Shown here in pieces: positions 1 to 6,321 of a stretch of 9,175 bases of DNA. Below the pieces are notes generated by a model, which was not told where the DNA came from, searched no databases, and saw only the letters and a list, made by a program, of their open reading frames with translations. Position 1 is the first letter of the stretch; each line of letters opens with the position of its first letter. The DNA comes from Bacteroidales bacterium. Its GTDB lineage: Bacteria > Bacteroidota > Bacteroidia > Bacteroidales > JAAUTT01. The stretch covers positions 1 to 9,175 of the forward strand of contig JANXXY010000421.1 of assembly GCA_025350365.1 (NCBI GenBank), read 5' to 3'. The translations under genes and the position numbers were made by a program.

Positions 1-56
1 AGTCGGATTAATTCTGATTTTGAAACTTTGTAGCTCAATCTTAAAAATTTTAAAAA

Positions 57-452
57 ATGAAAGTAAAAGTAGCTAGTATTCCAGTACAAGACCAGGGAAA
101 AATCATTACGGTTCTATACCTAGAAATTGGGCTTTCTGAAAAAAGTAGATGTGCCATTAAGCAAGGATAGCAGATGGCAAACTGCGGTTAGCAAAGAAGA
201 ACGAGACGGAACAGAGTTTTGTTGGAACCTTCACCCAACCACTTTGAGCCAGCGAGAGTTTATCAAAAAGCACTTTTAGACGCAGGCATTCCTTACACGC
301 AATTCAATGTTGACAATGCCCAACAAGAATATGAACGACTGGTAAGTCTCGGGGTTGATTTCAGTGTAAAACCAATTGAAATGGGGACAGTAAAAATTGC
401 TGTTTTCAATGATACTTGCGGAAACAACATTCAAATTGTCGAAATGCTTTGA
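57..452 (+). pseudogene. Broken VOC-superfamily (glyoxalase/bleomycin-resistance type) protein
   Basis: This was a small single-domain VOC protein of about 131 residues. Such proteins bind a metal and act in glyoxalase, dioxygenase or antibiotic-binding roles. It starts at ATG 57 (MKVKVASIPVQDQ). After codon 13 the coding sense moves to the next frame, apparently by one extra G near 92-95. There it continues as KSLRFYT, hits TAG at 121-123, and resumes as KLGFLKKVDVPLSKDSRW. One base is missing near 217-218, which returns the sense to the original frame at 219 (LLEPSPNHFEPARVYQKA), ending at TGA 450-452. The C-terminal half is intact and ends GNNIQIVEML, the usual last strand of such proteins. 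Two compensating frameshifts plus one nonsense codon make a functional full-length product very unlikely. Sequencing error is a weaker alternative. The original substrate cannot be told from the sequence. Confidence 0.8.
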
Positions 453-556
453 TATTTAAGCACTGCCGCTCATAAAGTGCATAAAAAATGTCTGGAGCCA
501 ATGTGAAAAGAAAGAAAAATTAACTTACTTTTAACTTACAAATTGATTTTTTTTTG

Positions 557-607
557 GGTGGTACACTTTGCTCCGGAATGTGTGGTGCACTTTGACCGAA
601 ATATTCA
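557..607 (+). mobile_element. Solo IS21-family-like terminal region (insertion sequence remnant)
   Basis: Two imperfect subterminal repeats stand in tandem: one starting GGTGGTACACTTTG at 557 and one starting TGTGGTGCACTTTG at 581. Both continue with a CCGGAAT/CCGAAAT-like tail, and the segment closes with ATATTCA at 607, giving a terminal CA. Multiple short repeats at the tip and TG...CA ends are typical of IS21-family elements, and I recall very similar tips next to istB in Bacteroidota. No istA or istB coding sequence is present in the 100 nt to its left and no matching opposite end is in the window, so this would be a solo end left by deletion or recombination. Family assignment is from memory of the repeat pattern, not from a search. 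Confidence 0.5.
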
Positions 608-659
608 TCAACTTCACTAAGTTTTTTATTTTAAATTTTACTACTATTTTGATATAACT

Positions 660-2561
660 ATGAAATACAAACTCTTATTTTATTTTTTAGGAATCGTAAT
701 TCAGGTCACTTCTTTTTCTCAGCCTAAAACATGTGTAGTAAAACTAGCCAAGGCGGATTCTCTATTAGCATCTATTCCATCAAATGTTCATTTGCAGGGC
801 TACTTAGGTGGTAAGGTCGACCAATGCATTAACATGCGAATCAAAACACAGGATATTAATCAGTTGATCGAGCCTTTTAAAAATAGAACAGAAACGCGAT
901 TATGGCAAACTGAATTTTGGGGAAAATGGATTCTCTCAGCTATTGCGGCATATGAATATACGCTCGATCCTGAACTATTTACTATTATTCGGAATGCTGT
1001 AGATGGACTTCTGGCTACTCAAACGGCTGATGGCTATATCGGGAACTACTCTCCGGATGCGCAACTGCAAAATTGGGATATTTGGGGCAGAAAATATACG
1101 TTGTTGGGTCTACTGGCTTATTATGATATTTCAGGTGATAAGAGGGCTCTTGAAGCTTCCGTAAAACTGGCTGATCACATGCTTTTGCAAGTTGGTCCCG
1201 GCAAAGTGGATATTGTAAAAACTGGTAATTACAGGGGTATGCCAAGTAGTTCGGTTCTCGAACCTGTGGTTTTGCTATATCGACATACTGGGGAGAAACG
1301 CTATCTGAAGTTTGCTAACTATATTGTAAAGCAATGGGAAACTTCTCAGGGTCCGGGTTTGATAAGTAAAGCTTTAAATAATACAAATGTAGCTGATCGG
1401 TTTCCACAACCTGAAATTTGGTGGTCGTGGGACAATGGTCAAAAAGCTTATGAAATGATGTCGTGTTACGAAGGATTACTGGAACTTTACAGAGTAACTG
1501 GAGAGTTATCTTATTTTAAATCAGCTCAAATGGCAGTCCAGAATATTATCGAAACGGAAATAAATATTGCCGGATCCGGCACTGCGTTCGAGTGCTTCTA
1601 CCATGGTGGTAAGCGACAGACCGATCCAACGTATCATACCATGGAGACGTGCGTTACATTTACCTGGATAAAACTTTGTTATAATTTGCTGCGTCTTACA
1701 GCGAATCCAATGTATGCCGATCAAATAGAGAAATCGGTTTACAATGCTTTGATGGCATCTATGAAATTCGATGCTTCTCAAATTGCAAAATATAGTCCCC
1801 TTGAGGGAATTCGACATGAAGGTGAACAACAATGTGGTATGCATATTAATTGCTGCAATGCCAACGGGCCGAGGGCTTTTGCTTTATTACCTCGTTACTC
1901 TCTATTGTCGTCATCATCTACTATTTATATTAATTTGTATGGTCAATCAACATCTTCAATTGATGTAAACACAAAAAACAAAGTAACATTAGTTCAGAAA
2001 ACTTCATATCCTGTTTCAGAAAAAATTGAAATAACTATTCAACCTGAAAAATCGGAAACTTTTACAATGGCATTGCGTATTCCTGAATGGAGTTCATTAA
2101 CATCAGTATTGGTGAATGACGACCCTGTTAATGAAGTTAATGCAGGTAGTTTTAAGAAAATAACCAGAAAATGGCAAAAAGGGGATCGCATATCACTAGT
2201 GCTTGATATGAGAGGCAGGATGATGGTGTTAAATGGTCATCAAGCCATTATAAGAGGACCGGTGCTATTGGCTCGTGATACACGATTTGGCGACGGATTT
2301 GTGGATGAAACTGCTGTGGTGCAGCATAAAAACAATATAGTAGAGTTGATTTCTTCGGATAACAAGCCTGAAAACATATGGATGTCATTTACAGCTCCGC
2401 TTATTTTAGGAACTGATCTTGAAGGAGAATATAGTAAACCCAGGCAAATTCATTTTTGCGATTTCGCCTCAGCCGGAAACACCTGGTCAAATGATTCACG
2501 CTACAAAGTATGGATACCCCAAACTATTAATGTTATGAAAACAGAATACAAGGCTTATTAA
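660..2561 (+). CDS. Secreted GH127/DUF1680-type glycoside hydrolase, putative beta-L-arabinofuranosidase
   Basis: The protein has 633 residues. A hydrophobic N-terminus (residues 4-19, followed by SFSQ) looks like a Sec signal peptide cut near residue 20, so the enzyme probably acts in the periplasm. The region from about 60 to 410 should form the (alpha/alpha)6 barrel. Beta-sandwich domains follow from about 415, including the TMALRIPEW segment (469-477), to a C-terminal SRYKVWIPQ (613-621). GH127 enzymes use a Zn-bound cysteine nucleophile held by Glu-x-Cys and Cys-Cys. Here these correspond to E329-T-C331 (HTMETC) and C398-C399 (HINCCNANGPR), and E311 (FECFYHGG) is the likely acid/base. 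All required residues are present, so activity is plausible. Known members remove beta-L-arabinofuranose from plant glycans or glycoproteins; the substrate here is an inference. No SusC/D, regulator or other glycosidase gene is adjacent. No Shine-Dalgarno or clear -7 box is seen; the start is chosen for the signal peptide. Confidence 0.88.
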   Translation: MKYKLLFYFLGIVIQVTSFSQPKTCVVKLAKADSLLASIPSNVHLQGYLGGKVDQCINMRIKTQDINQLIEPFKNRTETRLWQTEFWGKWILSAIAAYEYTLDPELFTIIRNAVDGLLATQTADGYIGNYSPDAQLQNWDIWGRKYTLLGLLAYYDISGDKRALEASVKLADHMLLQVGPGKVDIVKTGNYRGMPSSSVLEPVVLLYRHTGEKRYLKFANYIVKQWETSQGPGLISKALNNTNVADRFPQPEIWWSWDNGQKAYEMMSCYEGLLELYRVTGELSYFKSAQMAVQNIIETEINIAGSGTAFECFYHGGKRQTDPTYHTMETCVTFTWIKLCYNLLRLTANPMYADQIEKSVYNALMASMKFDASQIAKYSPLEGIRHEGEQQCGMHINCCNANGPRAFALLPRYSLLSSSSTIYINLYGQSTSSIDVNTKNKVTLVQKTSYPVSEKIEITIQPEKSETFTMALRIPEWSSLTSVLVNDDPVNEVNAGSFKKITRKWQKGDRISLVLDMRGRMMVLNGHQAIIRGPVLLARDTRFGDGFVDETAVVQHKNNIVELISSDNKPENIWMSFTAPLILGTDLEGEYSKPRQIHFCDFASAGNTWSNDSRYKVWIPQTINVMKTEYKAY

Positions 2562-2667
2562 GGGCTTTATCGGATTTTATAAATCTTTATGTTCTTATTA
2601 AGAGCAATGTATTGTGATGAAAAATCAAATTGCAGAAGATGTAATCCAAATACTCGGAAAATGGATC

Positions 2668-2726
2668 AAAAAAAATAACCATCATGTGACGTATACGATT
2701 TTTCTATTTAGCGTCAGATGATGGTT
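2668..2726 (-). terminator. Rho-independent terminator of the POT transporter gene
   Basis: The arms AACCATCATGTGACG (2677-2691) and CGTCAGATGATGGTT (2712-2726) pair over 15 bp with one mismatch, with a 20-nt loop. Read on the minus strand the stem is followed by A and then eight T (the A-run at 2668-2675). The hairpin starts 7 nt after the transporter stop codon. On the plus strand the stem is followed only by a mixed A/T stretch, so termination of the GH127 transcript here would be weaker. Confidence 0.85.
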
Positions 2727-2733
2727 AAAGATT

Positions 2734-4413
2734 TTATTTTGTAGCCAGTTCAAGCCGTTTAATTATGGAGAATATAAAAGTAGCCGACAATACACAGCAA
2801 ATCACAAGGATTGACCAAAGCATCCAAAGTTCAATTTTATCCCATAATCCTCCAATGTAACCCACTAATGAATTGCCTATTGCAGTGGCTGCGAACCATC
2901 CACCCTGCATCAACCCTTTGTATTTGGGGGGAGCAACTTTGGAAACAAACGATATTCCTATGGGGCTCAAAAGTAATTCGGCGATGGTTAAGGTAAAGTA
3001 TGTGCTTATTAACCAGTAAGGTGTAACCAACGAAGTTTCCGGAGCTACCTGTCCTCCAAGGGAGTGTGGACTAGGTAAATTGAATGAACCAATGGCTAAG
3101 ATAACAAAACCAACGGCTGCCAGCAACATACCATATCCGATTTTGCGTGGTGAAGAAGGTTCCTTCCCTTTGGATGCCATATAGGTGAACAGACCAATTA
3201 CCAATGGTGTAAGTGCAACGATAAAGAAAGGGTTGAACTGCTGGAATTTTTGAGGTGTAAACGGATTAATGTCATCATAGCTTTGGTAGCGTAAATAAGC
3301 TAAAATACCAAATCCTACAAATGCCAAAGCACCTAGCAGTCGGGTGTGAGTACCTCGTTTAGGCCGAAACACAAAGTATAAACCAACTACCGACAGAAAC
3401 AATGGAATCAAACCGAATAAATCGAACCAGAGGTTTGTGCCTCTGTCTACGGTAGGTGCGGTATAGTCCCGTGCAAAGTACGTCATACATAAACCGTTCT
3501 GGTGAAACGACATCCAGAAGAAAATAACCACAAAGAACACCAAACCAAGCGCAATTAATCGTTGTTTGGTTTGTTCGGGAGTTAAAGTGATCAGCTTGCT
3601 CTTTAACGAATCATCTTTCGATTTTTGTTTTTCAGTTAAATCGGCATGTTTGTAAAATCTCCGGAATCCCCAGAAAATTCCCATCGAAATGATCAGGCTA
3701 ATACACGCTACTCCAAAACTATAATGATAGGCACGACTCAAGACATTGATATAATGTTCGGAGAAACTTCCTAATGTTGCCAAAGTTACCGAGGAATCCT
3801 GGTGTTGAGCAATAGTGAGAAAATCGGAAGTATTACCCGGTTCTCCTTTTAAAAAGCTGTGAGCCATGGCCGGGAGGCGCGCATCGTATGTGAAATGAAA
3901 TGAACGTAAAATCCAGTTACTTACTGCTTCGGCAGCTGTTGGGGCAAACATTGCTCCGATATTTATACCCATGTAAAAAATATTGAAAGCAATATCACGT
4001 TTGGAGCTAAAACGAGGATCGTCATATAAATTACCAACGAGTGCTTGCACATTTCCTTTAAAAAACCCGGTTCCGATGGATATTACTACCAATGCGGCAA
4101 TAACCAACGCAAAACCCGAGTTCATATCGGTTGGGATGGCTAATAATAGGTAACCAACAAACATAGTGATCAATCCCAGACTAATTGTTTTGCCATACCC
4201 CAATACTTTATCGGCAAGTAATCCCCCAAACAGTGGAAGAAAATAAATAGCTGCGATAAAAAATCCATAAATATGACTTGTAGTAGCAGAATTAAATCCA
4301 TATTTTGCCTGAAGAAACATAGCAAATATGGCAATCATAGTGTAATAGCCAAATCGTTCGCCCATGTTAGCGAAAAAGGCTACAAATAGTCCTTTGGGAT
4401 GATCCTTTAGCAT
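2734..4413 (-). CDS. POT/PTR-family proton-coupled oligopeptide transporter
   Basis: This is a 559-residue inner-membrane protein of the major facilitator superfamily, expected to import di- and tripeptides with protons. The helix-rich sequence carries the POT hallmarks. These are the TM1 motif (NMGERFGYYTM, 16-26), the TM2-3 loop with GGLLADKVLGYGK (63-75), the TM4 segment GFFKGNVQALVGNLY (116-130), the PTR2 signature FNIFYMGINIGAMFAP (143-158) and the late helix motif AELLLSPIGISFVSKVAP (478-495). Residues 170-230 form an unusually long polar insert after TM5, and 255-280 is the charged central cytoplasmic loop. The first glutamate of the canonical ExxERFxYY proton-coupling motif is Asn16; E19 and R20 remain, as does the TM4 lysine K119. 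It is transcribed alone, divergently from nnr, with its own terminator and a candidate promoter at 4447-4477. Exact peptide preference cannot be read from the sequence. Confidence 0.92.
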   Translation of the reverse strand: MLKDHPKGLFVAFFANMGERFGYYTMIAIFAMFLQAKYGFNSATTSHIYGFFIAAIYFLPLFGGLLADKVLGYGKTISLGLITMFVGYLLLAIPTDMNSGFALVIAALVVISIGTGFFKGNVQALVGNLYDDPRFSSKRDIAFNIFYMGINIGAMFAPTAAEAVSNWILRSFHFTYDARLPAMAHSFLKGEPGNTSDFLTIAQHQDSSVTLATLGSFSEHYINVLSRAYHYSFGVACISLIISMGIFWGFRRFYKHADLTEKQKSKDDSLKSKLITLTPEQTKQRLIALGLVFFVVIFFWMSFHQNGLCMTYFARDYTAPTVDRGTNLWFDLFGLIPLFLSVVGLYFVFRPKRGTHTRLLGALAFVGFGILAYLRYQSYDDINPFTPQKFQQFNPFFIVALTPLVIGLFTYMASKGKEPSSPRKIGYGMLLAAVGFVILAIGSFNLPSPHSLGGQVAPETSLVTPYWLISTYFTLTIAELLLSPIGISFVSKVAPPKYKGLMQGGWFAATAIGNSLVGYIGGLWDKIELWMLWSILVICCVLSATFIFSIIKRLELATK

Positions 4414-4446
4414 AGTCGACCGATTTTAAGTTTTTTGTGATTTCGA

Positions 4447-4477
4447 CAAATAAACGAAATCTTTTTATTTTGTACAA
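4447..4477 (-). promoter_or_regulatory. Candidate Bacteroidota-type promoter of the POT transporter
   Basis: On the minus strand the octamer TTTATTTG (4447-4454) matches TAnnTTTG at five of six fixed positions. It lies 20 nt downstream of a TTG (4475-4477), the spacing expected for the Bacteroidota -33/-7 pair. Transcription would begin near 4440, giving a leader of about 27 nt. The -7 box has a mismatch at the conserved A and the region is AT-rich, so a chance match is possible. Confidence 0.4.
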
Positions 4478-4510
4478 TGATTAAAAAATGTTGCATAGCT
4501 TTATTGTGGT

Positions 4511-4549
4511 AAAAAAAGGGTATAAGTTAATTTTTTAGCTTTCACCCTT
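4511..4549 (-). terminator. Terminator-like hairpin with no gene in front of it
   Basis: AAGGGT (4516-4521) pairs with ACCCTT (4544-4549). Inside it, AAGTTAA (4524-4530) pairs with TTAGCTT (4535-4541) with one mismatched position, leaving a 4-nt loop and a small internal loop. On the minus strand the stem runs into seven T (A-run at 4511-4517), the layout of an intrinsic terminator. No coding gene lies upstream on that strand within the gap. It could end a short non-coding RNA, block transcription coming from the palindromic element, or act as an attenuator if the transporter has a second promoter further upstream. Confidence 0.45.
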
Positions 4550-4625
4550 CATGGTCTGGGGCAAATAAAATAAAAATGTAAAATCAAAAGAAAATAGAAT
4601 TAAAAAAACAGGTGAGAGATATCCT

Positions 4626-4773
4626 TAAGTACAACACTTCGGTAAATTTTCAGCAATATTCTTAAAATGAAATACTTAGATATATATTGAAATATTTCTT
4701 TATTTCTATGTATTTCAACGTATTACATTTTATAAAAAGCAGAAGCTGAAAAATTACCGAACTATTGTAAGTA
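4626..4773. repeat. MITE-like palindromic element with terminal inverted repeats and 6-bp flanking direct repeat
   Basis: The 23-bp arms at 4632-4654 (CAACACTTCGGTAA...) and 4745-4767 (ending ...TTACCGAACTATTG) are inverted repeats matching at 20 of 23 positions. Further inverted pairs nest inside almost concentrically: 4662-4675 with 4720-4733 (12 of 14) and TTGAAATA 4687-4694 with TATTTCAA 4711-4718 (exact). The 136-bp unit is bordered on both sides by TAAGTA (4626-4631 and 4768-4773), which looks like a target-site duplication. It has no coding capacity. It ends 30 nt before the nnr start and would fold as a long hairpin in the nnr leader if transcribed. A regulatory palindrome not derived from a transposon is the alternative. 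Confidence 0.55.
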
Positions 4774-4803
4774 TGCACCATCAATTAAAAGAGCTTACAT
4801 ATT

Positions 4804-6321
4804 ATGAAAGTACTAACTGCAGAACAGATTCGAAAGGTTGATGCCATCACCGTTGAACGGGAACCTGTCGAATCAATTGATTTAATGGAGCGAGCTTCCC
4901 GCAAATGTTTCGATTGGATAGTCAATCATTTCGGAAAACCACTTTCATTAAAAATATTTGTCGGTCCTGGCAACAATGGTGGCGATGGTCTGGCAATTGC
5001 AAGATTGTTAGCCACCGACGAGAATGATATCGTAGTATTTATGCTTACACGAGAGGAAAAACTTTCTCCGGATTGTTTCATAAATTATAACAGACTAAAA
5101 AGGGAAGGCGGAGTAAAAATTTTGTTTTTGGAAGAATCTATGCTATTGCCTGAAATAAATAATAGTGATATTGTTATCGACGCATTGTTTGGATATGGAT
5201 TGTCTCGAACGCTTACCGGACTTGCAGCCAGAATAGTTAATCATATCAATCAATCGGGGGCAACCGTTGTAGCTATCGATATGCCTTCTGGACTTTTTCC
5301 CGAAAAAAACAACTATGAAGATGCAGAAGCTATTATCCATGCCGATTTCACTCTTACATTTCAGTTTCCAAAGCTGTCATTTTTCTTTGCCGAGAATGAA
5401 CCGTTTGTGGGCATCTGGCATATTCTCGATATTGCTTTGCTTCCCCTGGCAATCAAAGAACAATTATCACAATATTATTATGTGGAAACTTTCGATATTT
5501 TACCGCATTTAAAAAAAAGGAATACGTTTTCTCATAAAGGAATTTTTGGTCATGCATTACTTTTGGCGGGATGTTATGGAAAAATGGGTTCATCTGTTTT
5601 AGCATCAAAAGCATGTTTGAAATCGGGAGTTGGATTATTTACAGCACGCATCGTTTCAAAAGGCTACGATATTATGCAAACAGCAGTTGCTGAGGCAATG
5701 GTAAGTGTTGATCCTTCTAGTGAATATCTTGCATCACTACCTGAATTGAAGGGCTTTTCGGCCATTGGGATTGGTCCCGGGATAGGAACAAATGATGCTA
5801 CCGGGTTGCTTACTCTGCAAATCATTAAAAATGCAAAAGTTCCCGTGGTTATTGATGCCGACGGATTGAACCTTATCGCAAAAAATCCTCAATGGATGAA
5901 AGAGCTTCCTCAGGAAACCATTCTAACTCCGCATCCCGGAGAGTTTGACAGGTTAGCAGGGACATCTTTAAATGAATTTGAACGACATTTGAAACAAATA
6001 GAATTTTCGAAGAAATACCATGTTATTGTGATCCTTAAGGGTGCATTCACCTCAATAACTACTCCTCAGGGTAATTGCTGGTTCAATAGCACTGGAAATC
6101 CCGGAATGGCCACTGCCGGAAGTGGCGACGTATTAACAGGAATTGTATTATCTTTGCTGGCACAAGGTTACATGCCATTTCAGGCCGCTATTATGGCTGT
6201 TTTTTTACATGGTTTGGCAGGAAACCTTGCCTGCCGGGATTCCGGTGAAGAAGCTTTGATGGCTTCGGATATAATAAATTACATAGGTAAAGCGTTTCTA
6301 AAATTGAAAAATAAAATATAA
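4804..6321 (+). CDS. nnr: Bifunctional NAD(P)H-hydrate repair enzyme: epimerase (N-terminal) and ADP-dependent dehydratase (C-terminal)
   Basis: The protein has 505 residues, the usual length of the fused bacterial enzyme. It repairs NADH and NADPH damaged by hydration: the N-terminal YjeF_N domain interconverts R and S hydrates, and the C-terminal ribokinase-like domain dehydrates the S form using ADP (ATP in eukaryotes). N-terminal evidence is LTAEQIRKVD (4-13), the binding loop GPGNNGGDG (54-62), the likely catalytic D126 in DALFG, and DMPSGL (159-164). C-terminal evidence is HKGIFGHALLLAG (244-256), GIGPGIG (322-328), DADGLN (351-356), TPHPGEF (375-381), and GNPGMATAGSGDVLTG (431-446) with the catalytic aspartate D442. 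All motifs are intact, so both activities are expected, in the cytoplasm. Its stop codon overlaps the start of the DUF4831 gene by one base. The start is the first ATG and gives the family's normal N-terminus; no Shine-Dalgarno is seen. Confidence 0.96.
   Translation: MKVLTAEQIRKVDAITVEREPVESIDLMERASRKCFDWIVNHFGKPLSLKIFVGPGNNGGDGLAIARLLATDENDIVVFMLTREEKLSPDCFINYNRLKREGGVKILFLEESMLLPEINNSDIVIDALFGYGLSRTLTGLAARIVNHINQSGATVVAIDMPSGLFPEKNNYEDAEAIIHADFTLTFQFPKLSFFFAENEPFVGIWHILDIALLPLAIKEQLSQYYYVETFDILPHLKKRNTFSHKGIFGHALLLAGCYGKMGSSVLASKACLKSGVGLFTARIVSKGYDIMQTAVAEAMVSVDPSSEYLASLPELKGFSAIGIGPGIGTNDATGLLTLQIIKNAKVPVVIDADGLNLIAKNPQWMKELPQETILTPHPGEFDRLAGTSLNEFERHLKQIEFSKKYHVIVILKGAFTSITTPQGNCWFNSTGNPGMATAGSGDVLTGIVLSLLAQGYMPFQAAIMAVFLHGLAGNLACRDSGEEALMASDIINYIGKAFLKLKNKI

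Larger units (their letters stand above)
4414..4803. other. 390-nt divergent intergenic region between the transporter and nnr
   Basis: No coding sequence is seen. From left to right it holds a candidate transporter promoter on the minus strand (4447-4477), a terminator-like hairpin acting on the minus strand (4511-4549), an AT-rich featureless stretch (4550-4625), a palindromic MITE-like element with flanking direct repeats (4626-4773), and a 30-nt leader before nnr. I find no perfect TAnnTTTG box for nnr. TACATTTT inside the palindrome (4724-4731) is a one-mismatch candidate without a good upstream TTG. Confidence 0.7.

Noticed and set aside
559..594. TACACTTTG and GCACTTTG as -7 promoter boxes for the GH127 gene
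   Set aside because: TACACTTTG has one base too many between TA and TTTG, the other lacks TA, neither has a well-placed TTG, and both belong to the IS-end repeats.
1015..1968. Open frames inside the GH127 gene on both strands (1015-1245, 1521-1844, 1771-1968)
   Set aside because: They overlap a full-length gene whose catalytic motifs fit its own frame and they show no domain signal.
2617..2721. Small plus-strand ORF of 34 codons (MKNQIAEDVIQILGKW...)
   Set aside because: It runs through the transporter's terminator hairpin, has no recognisable domain and no initiation signal, and its length is expected by chance.
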